Assembly: GCA_044370655.1 (NCBI GenBank)
Contig: JBILVD010000049.1
Span: 1-8,749 of the forward strand
Direction of reading: 5' to 3'
Source of the DNA: CAZFPN01 sp044370655
GTDB taxonomy: Bacteria > Pseudomonadota > Alphaproteobacteria > Rickettsiales > Deianiraeaceae
Length of the DNA: 8,749 bases
The position numbers were made by a program, and so were the translations under genes. Positions 1 through 7,070 of this stretch are shown here, piece after piece; within the stretch, counting starts at the first letter, position 1, and each line of letters begins with the position of its first letter. The notes under the pieces are model-generated. The model did not search any database, was not told where the DNA came from, and worked only from the letters and a program-made list of their open reading frames with translations.

Positions 1-103
1 CTTTATACAAATTTTTTAAAACCGCAGAAGTAAGCCAACAAATCACCATACACCAAAAAGTTAAGGTTGAAAAATACAACCTAGTAAAATATTTAATTCA
101 AGC
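1..103 (+). repeat. Left arm of 103-bp perfect inverted repeat
   Basis: Positions 1-103 are identical to the reverse complement of 8621-8723 with no mismatch. Homology stops at position 104 (C here; the other copy reads T at the equivalent base 8620). On the left the repeat runs off the window, so its true length is unknown and 103 is a minimum. The arm contains a small hairpin, AGGTTG (64-69) / CAACCT (77-82), with a 7-base A-rich loop. The arms are about 8.5 kb apart and face each other. Confidence 0.97.
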
Positions 104-137
104 CCAACAAAAATATCAAATTAATCTTGCAAAATAA
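1..137 (+). CDS. C-terminal fragment of a short repeated protein, left copy (5' end outside window)
   Basis: An open frame enters from the left edge (first complete codon at 3-5) and stops with TAA at 135-137, giving about 45 residues that begin LYKFFKTAEVSQQ and end QQKYQINLAK. I do not recognise the family. The peptide is basic and hydrophilic, with no membrane segment or signal peptide. Its first 103 bases recur exactly, inverted, at the right end of the window. The same frame is open there, and an ATG lies two codons upstream of the shared part. Past position 103 the two copies diverge, so this copy ends in AQQKYQINLAK and the other in an unrelated tail. Translation is supported only by the open frame in both copies. 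It could be a small stand-alone gene, the end of a longer multicopy protein, or a fragment of a mobile element. The SDR gene follows 41 bases downstream on the same strand. Confidence 0.4.
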   Translation, partial: LYKFFKTAEVSQQITIHQKVKVEKYNLVKYLIQAQQKYQINLAK

Positions 138-178
138 TATTTTCAAGACATTTATAGTTTATAAATATCAAATCTTTT

Positions 179-868
179 ATGTCAAATTTTGTTTTTGTAG
201 GTTCAAATAGCGATATAGCCAAAGAATGCGAGCGCTCTTTAAGTAATGCAAATATATTCAAAATTGCGAGGTCAAATTCTAACTTTAACATCTCAGATGC
301 TGGGAATTTTGAAGAAATGGATAATGCATTTGCGAAAGCGAAAGAAACTCTAGGCAAAATTGATGGAGTGGTAAATTTTTGCGGTTCTTTACTTTTAAAA
401 CCTGCACATTTAACATCTTTTGCGGACTACTCATCAACGTTAAATTCTTCTTTAACCTCTGCATTTGCAACAGTTAGGGCGGTTGCAAAAAATGGGTTCT
501 CCGACTGTAGCGTTGTTTTAATCTCCTCCGCTGTTGCGATGATAGGGGTTGCAAATCACGAGGCTATTGCCGTTGCTAAGGCTGGAATTTTGGGTCTTGT
601 TAAGTCTGCCTCGGCAACATATGCAAACAAAAATTTAAGGTTTAACGCCATCTGCCCAAGCCTCATTGAAACAAAATTAACTAGTAAAATAACTCAAAGT
701 GAAGAAGCGTTGAAATATTCAATTGCATTAAATGGGTTAAATAGAATTGGCACTCCGAAAGATGTTGCAAACATGATTTCATTCTTGCTAAACTCCGAAA
801 ACTCATTCATTACAGGCTCTAACTTCACGGTAGAAGGAGGGCTTTGCAATTTGAAGTTGAAGAAGTGA
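179..868 (+). CDS. Short-chain dehydrogenase/reductase-like protein, catalytic Tyr replaced by Ile
   Basis: This 229-residue protein has the length and layout of classical SDR (FabG-type) oxidoreductases, which use NAD(P)(H) on hydroxyl or keto groups. It opens with a Rossmann strand and a modified glycine turn, VGSNSDIA (residues 7-14). It then has GVVNFCGS (63-70) in place of the usual NNAG, and the catalytic-serine strand VVLISSA (112-118). The stretch NHEAIAVAKAG (126-136) carries the active-site Lys134. It continues with NAICPSLIET (156-165) and ends with the cofactor/substrate-loop strand GSNFTVEGG. The YxxxK tyrosine falls at residue 130, 13 residues after Ser117, and is Ile (ATT at 566-568). 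The usual active-site Asn of the preceding helix also appears to be Ser. The frame is intact over the full family length, so this looks like a maintained divergent SDR rather than a wreck. Substrate is unknown, and classical dehydrogenase activity is doubtful. The ATG at 179 has no obvious Shine-Dalgarno, but it places the Rossmann strand at residue 3, as expected. Confidence 0.85.
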   Translation: MSNFVFVGSNSDIAKECERSLSNANIFKIARSNSNFNISDAGNFEEMDNAFAKAKETLGKIDGVVNFCGSLLLKPAHLTSFADYSSTLNSSLTSAFATVRAVAKNGFSDCSVVLISSAVAMIGVANHEAIAVAKAGILGLVKSASATYANKNLRFNAICPSLIETKLTSKITQSEEALKYSIALNGLNRIGTPKDVANMISFLLNSENSFITGSNFTVEGGLCNLKLKK

Positions 869-955
869 GGTAATTTGAGTAAATTTGTGTCAATTTTGTG
901 GTAGCAAAATTAAAGAAGAAGCTTGAAATTTTTGGATAATTTTTACTTAAATTAT

Positions 956-3235
956 TTATAGAAATTGCGGTATTGCAACATCTGGCTTTAATGTATTTAT
1001 TGCGCTTTCAATGTTTTCAATGCTGTTTTCAAGAGTTTTTTTCATCATTTTTACTACATAATTTGCTTTAACGTCTATTATGTAGGAATATTGCTTGCTT
1101 GCTTGATCTTGATATTGACGCTCTTTTATAATGTTAAACACTTCCTCAGACTTAATTGCAATTGATGTGATAAAATATGCCTTCATTACATCTATCAAAG
1201 GCTTACCAGTTTTTGAAATCATTTCAAAGCCTAGGAAGATGCCACCAAAGTTCACAAATTTATTAGCCATAACGGTTGCTATGATTTCGTTTCTTAATTT
1301 GTGAGACAAAATTTGGTTTATAAAGTCTTTTCTTATTTTACTAGGAAAGTAATTAATTAGGAAGTTTTCTGCAAATTTTTCGTTTAATATATCGCTTTTT
1401 AGTAATGTAGAATAGCTTGCCATTTTAGAGTAAGCCATTAGAATTGCAAGTTCTGGTCTTGTTAAGCCTCTTTTTAAAACATCTTCATCCGTTGGAAGCT
1501 TTTCCGTTGCTTTGTCAAGCCCTGCTTCTTTTTCAAGATATTTCACAAAGTTTGGATACATTGAGTTTATGTCTTTATTTAGTATTTCCAAGCTTAAAAC
1601 TTGAGTTTGGTTGTAGTTATCTTCAAGAACGAGCTCCGCAACTTCTTCTGTCATGCTTTTAATTATTGAGTTTCTCTCCTCTATATTCATTTTACCTGAT
1701 GAAACAAGGGCGTTTAGTAGAATTTTAATATTCACTTCATGATCGGAACAATCAACACCTGCGGAGTTATCTACTGCATCTGTATTAATTTTACCACTTT
1801 TTAATTCATACTCTACTCTTCCGTATTGAGTAAATCCCAAATTTCCACCTTCCCCAACGATTTTTGCACCAAGTTCGGAGCCGTTAATTCTTAGAATATC
1901 GTTTGCCCTGTCCCCCACTTGCTCGTTTTTTTCAAAACTTGCTTTTACATATGTCCCAATTCCTCCGTTCCATAGTAGGTCAAATTTGGATTTTAGTATT
2001 ATTTTAATTAAATCTTCAGGTTTGATTGAGTTTTCTTGTATCTTAAACAGAGCTTTAATTTCAGGAGTTAACTCACAAGAAGCATCACTCCTTTTAAACA
2101 CCTTTGCCCCTTTTGATGCTTTTGTTAGGTCGTAGTCTTCCCACGTTGAAGAAGGAAGATTGAAAAGCCTTTCTCTTTCTTTAAAAGAAATGTCAGCATT
2201 TGGAGAAGGATCTATAAATATATGAAGATGGTTGAAGGCGGAAATTAACCTTGCTTTGCTAGACCTAAGAAGACCATTTCCAAATACATCTCCCGACATA
2301 TCTCCAATTCCTACAACTGTAAATTCTTGTTTTGAAATATCCACGCCTAGTTCGTGAAAATGCCTACAAACCGAAACCCAAGCACCTCTTGATGTAATTG
2401 CCATTTTTTTGTGGTCGTATCCGTTAGAGCCTCCAGATGCAAATGCATCTCCTAACCAAAAATTATAAGACTGGGAAATTTCGTTTGCAATGTCTGAGAA
2501 TGTTGCTGTTCCTTTGTCTGCTGCTACAACTAGATAAGGGTCTTGCTCGTCGTAAATTACAACATTTTTAGGAGTTATTATTTTACCATCAATAACGTTG
2601 TCTGTAATATCAAGAAGCCCAGATATAAAAGCACGGTAGCATTTTTTACCATATTCAAAACTTTCTGTTTTTGAAAGACCTTCAGGTTGCCTCTTAACCA
2701 CAAATCCACCTTTTGAACCAACGGGAACGATGATTGAGTTTTTTGTATTTTGCGTTTTTACAAGCCCTAAAACCTCTGTCCTAAAGTCGTCTTTTCTGTC
2801 GCTCCATCTAAGCCCACCTCTAGCAATTTTGCCATTCCTTAAGTGAATTGCTTCAAATTCTTCTGAAAAAACAAAAATTTCCTTAAATGTTAAAGGTTTT
2901 GGTAATATGGCAATTTTTTGGTCAAATTTAGATAGATTAATTTTAAAGGATATATAAGCTTTATTTAAAAAGTAATTCGTTCTAACTATAGCTTTTGATA
3001 TGAGTTCTTTAAATATTGTAGCAAGTAATTTTTCTTCCGCATTGTTTATTCCTTCTATTTTAATTTCAATTTCTTTTGGAGAAATAGGATTAAATCTACT
3101 TTCAAAAGATTTTACCATCTCCTCACAAATTTGAGGGTTGTTTTTAATGAAGTCTTGAATTGAAGCAGTTAAAATACCAAGTTGCTTAGCATAGTTTCCA
3201 ATTGCATACAAAATTTTAAAATTATCAAACGCCAT
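956..3235 (-). CDS. gdh2: NAD-dependent glutamate dehydrogenase, large type, catalytic and C-terminal part only
   Basis: Oxidatively deaminates glutamate to 2-oxoglutarate and ammonium with NAD+, linking amino-acid use to the TCA cycle in the cytoplasm. The 759 residues align by recall to the second half of the roughly 1600-residue large GDH of alphaproteobacteria. A helical lead-in (residues 8-50, ending ESRFNP) is followed by RTNYF (85-89), then HLRNGKIARGGLRWSDR (131-147). PVGSKGGF (171-178) carries the presumed catalytic Lys175, and DPYLVVAADKGTATFSDIAN (232-251) and the nucleotide-binding GIGDMSGDVFGNG (309-321) follow. The C-terminal helical region runs to the expected end. The N-terminal half, about 750-800 residues with ACT-like regulatory domains in the family, is absent. 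An in-frame TAA lies just upstream of the ATG, and the remaining 218 bases before the divergent ftsI cannot hold it. The catalytic frame is undisturbed, so the gene may make a short, differently regulated enzyme or be a 5'-deleted remnant. Confidence 0.92.
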   Translation of the reverse strand: MAFDNFKILYAIGNYAKQLGILTASIQDFIKNNPQICEEMVKSFESRFNPISPKEIEIKIEGINNAEEKLLATIFKELISKAIVRTNYFLNKAYISFKINLSKFDQKIAILPKPLTFKEIFVFSEEFEAIHLRNGKIARGGLRWSDRKDDFRTEVLGLVKTQNTKNSIIVPVGSKGGFVVKRQPEGLSKTESFEYGKKCYRAFISGLLDITDNVIDGKIITPKNVVIYDEQDPYLVVAADKGTATFSDIANEISQSYNFWLGDAFASGGSNGYDHKKMAITSRGAWVSVCRHFHELGVDISKQEFTVVGIGDMSGDVFGNGLLRSSKARLISAFNHLHIFIDPSPNADISFKERERLFNLPSSTWEDYDLTKASKGAKVFKRSDASCELTPEIKALFKIQENSIKPEDLIKIILKSKFDLLWNGGIGTYVKASFEKNEQVGDRANDILRINGSELGAKIVGEGGNLGFTQYGRVEYELKSGKINTDAVDNSAGVDCSDHEVNIKILLNALVSSGKMNIEERNSIIKSMTEEVAELVLEDNYNQTQVLSLEILNKDINSMYPNFVKYLEKEAGLDKATEKLPTDEDVLKRGLTRPELAILMAYSKMASYSTLLKSDILNEKFAENFLINYFPSKIRKDFINQILSHKLRNEIIATVMANKFVNFGGIFLGFEMISKTGKPLIDVMKAYFITSIAIKSEEVFNIIKERQYQDQASKQYSYIIDVKANYVVKMMKKTLENSIENIESAINTLKPDVAIPQFL

Positions 3236-3254
3236 AAATTACCATTAATATATA

Positions 3255-3298
3255 AGTATAGTGTATATAGTATAACTTCAAAATTTTATAAAAGTAAA
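3255..3298 (-). promoter_or_regulatory. Candidate promoter for the glutamate dehydrogenase gene
   Basis: Read on the minus strand, TTTACT (3298-3293) lies 18 bases upstream of TATACT (3274-3269). This would start transcription near 3262 and give a leader of about 27 bases before the ATG at 3235. A second TATACT occurs at 3260-3255 with a TTGAAG (3281-3276) 15 bases upstream. In DNA this AT-rich such matches are common, so the assignment is tentative. Confidence 0.3.
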
Positions 3299-3429
3299 GA
3301 ATTTTTTGCAAATTAAATTTCATTAGAAAATGCATTAAAAATTAAGGATAATACTAGCATCAAATTATGCTTTAAGGCGATTTTAATAAAAAAACTTGCA
3401 AAAATAAAATTTTTAACAAAATATAGTAA

Positions 3430-3435
3430 TATAAT
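3430..3435 (+). promoter_or_regulatory. Candidate -10 box for ftsI
   Basis: A perfect TATAAT lies 18 bases before the GTG start of the penicillin-binding protein. No convincing -35 hexamer sits at 16-18 bases spacing. The start point would fall around 3442, giving a leader of only about a dozen bases. Confidence 0.3.
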
Positions 3436-3453
3436 TCAATTAAATATTTTAGA

Positions 3454-5067
3454 GTGAACGAAGGTTATAATATTAAAAAAATCTTTAATAATAAAGAAAA
3501 CAGGATAAGAATTTTTTCCATTGTTGTAATCTTTTTTTACTTAGTTGTTCTTTTTAAAATTATTAATATATACGTTGAAGGCAATTCTAAGCTTGAAATT
3601 CCAAAATGGGGGGAGGAGTATATCTATAATCAAAAAAAATACAATATTGTTGACAGGGCAGGAAATTTGCTTGCAACAACAATAGAAACCTACAACTTTT
3701 ACATCTCTCCCGCTAAAGTTGTTTTTACCGATGAAATGCTTGAAAAGCTATCTCGCATTTTTCCTGAAGCAGTGGAAGATGAAGAAATAATTGCTAAGCT
3801 TAAATCTAAAAAAAATCGTCTCGTTTTGATAAAAAAAGAAATTACCGAGGAGCAAAAAAACGCTATTATAAGTATTGGAATTGAGGCAGGAGAGTTTGAA
3901 CAATCTTACTCTAGGCTTTATCCATATGGTAGAATATTCTCTCACATTATAGGTTATGTAAATGGTAATTTAGAGGGAATTGCGGGGCTTGAAAGGCATT
4001 TTAATCAAAAACTTCATTATGAAGATGTAAAAACTAGTTTAGATACTAGAATTCAAACAATCGTCCATTTTAAAATGAATAGATTTTTTAACGAGTATAA
4101 GCCGAAGTCTGGCTTTGGAATTGTGGCAAATGCAAAATCTGGAGAAATTTTAAGCCTTGTCTCCCTACCTGACTTTAACCCAAAAGATATCTCAAACCCA
4201 AATGATGAGAGCATGAAAAACGTAGCAATATCTTCTAGCTATCAACTAGGTTCCGTGTTTAAAATCTTGACAGTTGCAATGGGTTTGCAAAGTGGAATAA
4301 GTGAAGAGAAGATTTATAGAGTTGATTTGCCAATTAAAGTGGATAACACCTTTACCTTGAAAGACGATTATATAAGAAAGCCTAGCTTGAATATGTCTGA
4401 AATTTTGGCATTTTCATCAAATGTTGGAAGTGTGCAAATTTTGGAGGAGGTTGGTCTTTTAAAGCAAAGAAGGTTTTTTGAAGATATGGGAGTTTTTAGA
4501 GCTCCAAAAATAGAAATTTCACCATATGAGATAAGTGCCCCTATTTATAAATCTGGCATTTGGGCAAAATCTATGCACTATACAGCAACATATGGATACG
4601 GGATTGCAATTTCACCTATTCACTTTGTTTCAATTATTCGCACTATTATAGGAACTGGGCAAAAGGGCAATTTAACGCTTTTAAAAGGGGAAAATAGGGG
4701 AGAGGAGGAAGTTATATTTTCAATTGAAACTAGGGAGAAGATGCAAAAAATGTTAAAAGAGGTTATAAGAATTGGCACCGCAAAATATGCTAGAGTTAAT
4801 GGATATGATATTTGCGGAAAGTCCAGCACTAGCCTTAAGTATGACACTAAATTGAAAATTTGGAGCAAAGAAAAGAAGATGATTTCCTTTTTAGGCTTTT
4901 TTCCCTGCTCTAACCCGAGATATATAATATATTTTGGCTTTGATGAGCCTCAAAAAACGGAAAGAGACAAAATTTTGCAAGGAGGTTTTACGGTTGCCCC
5001 ACTTGCCTCCGAGTTGATTTCGGAAATTGCTCCGCTTTTGAATGTGAAGCCAGATGGAGTGAAGTAA
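3454..5067 (+). CDS. ftsI: Class B penicillin-binding protein (FtsI/PBP3-like) with altered KTG box
   Basis: Septal peptidoglycan transpeptidase family: a membrane-anchored periplasmic D,D-transpeptidase acting in the divisome. The 537 residues begin with a basic cytoplasmic tail and one membrane anchor (about 18-41). The non-catalytic domain follows, with VDRAGNLLATT, YPYGRIFSHIIGYV and GLERHFNQKL, then SLDTRIQ at the domain junction. The transpeptidase domain has SVFK (267-270, nucleophile Ser267) and SSN (321-323). The third motif is at 456-458, reading GKSSTS where the family has GKTGT. Spacings of 54 and 135 residues match E. coli PBP3, so KSS is truly the third-motif position; its glycine is Ser (AGC). 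TATYGYGIAISPIH fits FtsI better than MrdA. The GTG start is chosen because a TAA lies in frame at 3427-3429 and it leaves a normal short cytoplasmic tail. No good Shine-Dalgarno is seen. Slightly shorter than the usual 550-590 residues. Confidence 0.9.
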   Translation: MNEGYNIKKIFNNKENRIRIFSIVVIFFYLVVLFKIINIYVEGNSKLEIPKWGEEYIYNQKKYNIVDRAGNLLATTIETYNFYISPAKVVFTDEMLEKLSRIFPEAVEDEEIIAKLKSKKNRLVLIKKEITEEQKNAIISIGIEAGEFEQSYSRLYPYGRIFSHIIGYVNGNLEGIAGLERHFNQKLHYEDVKTSLDTRIQTIVHFKMNRFFNEYKPKSGFGIVANAKSGEILSLVSLPDFNPKDISNPNDESMKNVAISSSYQLGSVFKILTVAMGLQSGISEEKIYRVDLPIKVDNTFTLKDDYIRKPSLNMSEILAFSSNVGSVQILEEVGLLKQRRFFEDMGVFRAPKIEISPYEISAPIYKSGIWAKSMHYTATYGYGIAISPIHFVSIIRTIIGTGQKGNLTLLKGENRGEEEVIFSIETREKMQKMLKEVIRIGTAKYARVNGYDICGKSSTSLKYDTKLKIWSKEKKMISFLGFFPCSNPRYIIYFGFDEPQKTERDKILQGGFTVAPLASELISEIAPLLNVKPDGVK

Positions 5068-5144
5068 GTTAAGAAGTTTAGAGATTTAATGCAAAAACAT
5101 TTATTGCGAAAGCTTTGGGAGGCGTTTTAAAATCTTTATCATAA

Positions 5145-6365
5145 TTAATGTTTATGGAAGTAAATTGAGAGAATGATTATGGTTAATAACAAAACAGAAA
5201 CAAAAATCCATTTTGAGAAAAGAAAGAATATTAAGGTAAGGAGAGATATGAAAACTGCAAATATGAAAACGTTTGAAATATTGCATGAAATTAAATCCCC
5301 TAATTTTTGCCAGCAAAATGGGAGAATTATGGTGGTGAGGCAGGCAATAAAAGACCATTTTGAAATGAATAATATAAAGATAAAGGTAAAGATAATGAAA
5401 AACAATGCTCCAAAAACTACCAATGGTTTGCTTTCTAGAAGTTTTTTAGATAAACACTCCTCTAGTTTGTTGTATGAATTGCCTAAATAATCACGATGGT
5501 GCCACCTAACAACCGCCTCGTTTAGGGTGTAATGTGCTATATTATCCTTAATTTCATATTTTTTAATTACACAATTATGTTGCAATCCATTTAAAAATGC
5601 TTTTATATTGCTTTCAAAGATAATTCTGCCATTTTTATCCATAGGGTATAATTCAATCTTTTTTGATATTGTTTTCAAAATTTCTCGTTTCTTTTCACCT
5701 GCATTGATTTTAGAAATTTCAACTTCAAAAAAATAATCTTCATTCAGAATGTCATCTATGCCTTCAACTTTTTGATTTGCCATTACTTTATCCCTTCCTA
5801 ATGTATATGATGAATTGAGCGAGTTAATTCGAACAGATCTACCAAGAGGAGTAGTTCTATCAATTAAAAGCTCTTTATAATTATACTGAATTTTTACTGT
5901 GTTGAAGCCATCTACTACTGATGTCGTAACATTCTTTTTTAATTGAAATAAAATATAACTATTTATTGCAATATCTGTTGGTATAGATATTTGCGTTATT
6001 CCATTTGTTGTATCTTTTGCTGTTGTATCTTTTGCTGTTGTATTTTTTGCCAATTCAAGAAATTTTACATTCATATCACTCATAAATAAATCAGCCATTC
6101 TCGCTTCAGGGTTAAACTTCAAAGCATAATCCACAAAAACACGAATAAAGGGCAGGTTTATAGCTCTTCTTTCCATATCAAAAAACTTCCACACAAAGCT
6201 CACACTAAAGGAAGTTAGCACAACTGCTATCAAAAAAAGAGTTGTGTTGAATTCACTACCTACACCAAACCTATCCTTCAAAAAAACAAAATAAAGGAAA
6301 AAACAAACAGAAAGCACAGGCGGAAAAATCCTCCTATATTCAAGCAAATCGGTAAAATCCTTCAT
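5145..6365 (-). CDS. Multi-pass membrane protein of unknown function with a TTAKD repeat
   Basis: I do not recognise this 406-residue protein. It has two hydrophobic segments near the N-terminus (about 14-29 and 41-61). A polar domain of roughly 250 residues (about 63-312) follows, then a C-terminal block of three or four hydrophobic segments (about 315-337, 338-352, 364-384, 387-403), ending FHKH. The polar part contains a Thr/Lys/Asp stretch made of three near-identical 5-residue units (107-121), then a predicted mixed alpha/beta region with no motif I can name. There is no signal-peptidase or lipobox pattern. The ATG lies 3 bases after the stop of the uracil-DNA glycosylase gene, so the two are almost certainly cotranscribed and probably translationally coupled. 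It is the last gene of the minus-strand cluster and ends 77 bases from the convergent ftsI. An open frame of this length with coherent membrane topology in AT-rich DNA supports a real gene. Confidence 0.8.
   Translation of the reverse strand: MKDFTDLLEYRRIFPPVLSVCFFLYFVFLKDRFGVGSEFNTTLFLIAVVLTSFSVSFVWKFFDMERRAINLPFIRVFVDYALKFNPEARMADLFMSDMNVKFLELAKNTTAKDTTAKDTTNGITQISIPTDIAINSYILFQLKKNVTTSVVDGFNTVKIQYNYKELLIDRTTPLGRSVRINSLNSSYTLGRDKVMANQKVEGIDDILNEDYFFEVEISKINAGEKKREILKTISKKIELYPMDKNGRIIFESNIKAFLNGLQHNCVIKKYEIKDNIAHYTLNEAVVRWHHRDYLGNSYNKLEECLSKKLLESKPLVVFGALFFIIFTFIFILFISKWSFIACLTTIILPFCWQKLGDLISCNISNVFIFAVFISLLTLIFFLFSKWIFVSVLLLTIIILSIYFHKH
6006..6050. repeat. Three-copy 15-bp in-frame tandem repeat
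   Basis: The unit TGTTGTATCTTTTGC occurs at 6006-6020 and 6021-6035 exactly, and at 6036-6050 with one C-to-T change (6044). It lies inside the membrane-protein gene and, read on the minus strand, encodes repeated TTAK(D/N) units. The 15-base period keeps the frame, so copy-number change would add or remove five residues. Confidence 0.95.
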
Positions 6366-6368
6366 ATT

Positions 6369-7070
6369 TTAAACTAAATTTCGTTTTTTAAAGTGGAGCA
6401 AATCTATGTAAGTATCCCGCTTTTTTATTGGGTTTCTAAGCAAGTAAGACGGGTGATAAAGGGTAATTACCTTAAAATCCTCCTGCTCCTCGTGTAAAAA
6501 TTGCCAAGAATACTCCTTCCTGCGAGCTTCCGAGATTGAAACATCTTTAAGAATTGCATTTTGAAGAGAAACCGCCCCAACAACAATAATAACCTCAGGA
6601 CGTAGGATTTTTATCATCTTTTCAAGGAAAGGTCTGCACGATGCAAGCTCATCTTCCTCGGGCTTTCTGTTTCCTGGAGGTCTCCAAAAAACGGAATTTG
6701 TGATGTAGGCGTTTTCTTCCCTTTTTATATTAAATCTTTTAAGCGCAAACTCTAAAAGCCTGCCACTTCTTCCGCAAAAAGGCACGCCGTTAATGTCCTC
6801 CTCTTCCCCGGGGGCTTCTCCAATAATCATAAAACGAGGGCTTGAAACACCTTCTCCAAAAACGGTGTTCTGGGCAAATCTCTTTAGTTTGCACTCTTCA
6901 AAAGCCTTTACTTCCGCCTCAAGCTCTAAAAGATTGGAAGGTAGCTCTAATTTTTTTATCACCTCCTTCTCTTTTGATTTCTCCCTTGCCCTTTTAAGAG
7001 GTTTAAAACCTATTGTTTGTAAGTCAAAAAGCTCATGAAAGCTAAAATATGCCTCTATTACATCTTTCAT
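6369..7070 (-). CDS. Uracil-DNA glycosylase, family 4-like, with incomplete Fe-S ligand set
   Basis: Removes uracil, from cytosine deamination or dUMP misincorporation, to start base-excision repair. The family-4 signatures are clear in the 233 residues. The uracil-pocket motif GEAPGEEEDINGVPF (84-98) is followed by GRSGRLL, then YITNSVFWRPPGNRKP (122-137), the hydrophobic strand VIIVVG (160-165), and the DNA-intercalating motif HPSYLLR (206-212). The family normally holds a [4Fe-4S] cluster with four cysteines. Here Cys60 and Cys145 are present, but the CxxC partner is Phe57 and the third ligand is Trp129. From memory, many alphaproteobacterial members share this LK..A / FWRPPGNR form, so it is probably lineage-typical. 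The ATG (7070-7068) overlaps the phosphatase stop by 4 bases (ATGA), which implies translational coupling. The N-terminal 40 residues are charged and low in conservation. Confidence 0.92.
   Translation of the reverse strand: MKDVIEAYFSFHELFDLQTIGFKPLKRAREKSKEKEVIKKLELPSNLLELEAEVKAFEECKLKRFAQNTVFGEGVSSPRFMIIGEAPGEEEDINGVPFCGRSGRLLEFALKRFNIKREENAYITNSVFWRPPGNRKPEEDELASCRPFLEKMIKILRPEVIIVVGAVSLQNAILKDVSISEARRKEYSWQFLHEEQEDFKVITLYHPSYLLRNPIKKRDTYIDLLHFKKRNLV

Larger units (their letters stand above)
3236..3453. other. Divergent intergenic region between gdh2 and ftsI
   Basis: 218 bases of very AT-rich sequence separate the two divergent start codons. No open frame of note and no tRNA-like or riboswitch-like structure was seen. 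It does not look like a decayed N-terminal half of glutamate dehydrogenase: it is far too short and carries in-frame stops. A short hairpin AGCAT/ATGCT surrounds the CAAATT at about 3361. The candidate promoters for both genes lie inside this region. Confidence 0.7.

Noticed and set aside
1..103. Inverted repeats as insertion-sequence or transposon terminal repeats
   Set aside because: The segment between them holds only housekeeping-type genes with no transposase or integrase. No target-site duplication can be tested because the left arm runs off the window.
285..470. Minus-strand frames inside the SDR gene (121-357, 285-470)
   Set aside because: Both are antisense shadows of the SDR reading frame, with no recognisable motif and no room for their own signals.
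892..911. Hairpin AATTTTG / CAAAATT between the convergent SDR and glutamate dehydrogenase genes, as a terminator
   Set aside because: The stem is 7 bp and almost all A-T, there is no following T-run on either strand, and such palindromes are expected by chance at this base composition.
4411..4422. Possibility that ftsI is a pseudogene
   Set aside because: SVFK and SSN are present at the correct spacing and the frame is uninterrupted from anchor to C-terminus. The altered KTG box alone does not show loss of function.
5068..5144. Intrinsic terminator between the convergent ftsI and membrane-protein genes
   Set aside because: I found no stem longer than about 4 bp followed by a T-run in either direction.
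5173..5490. 105-residue plus-strand open frame as a gene
   Set aside because: It lies wholly antisense to the membrane-protein gene. Its Lys/Asn/Met-rich composition is what the reverse strand of hydrophobic coding DNA produces.
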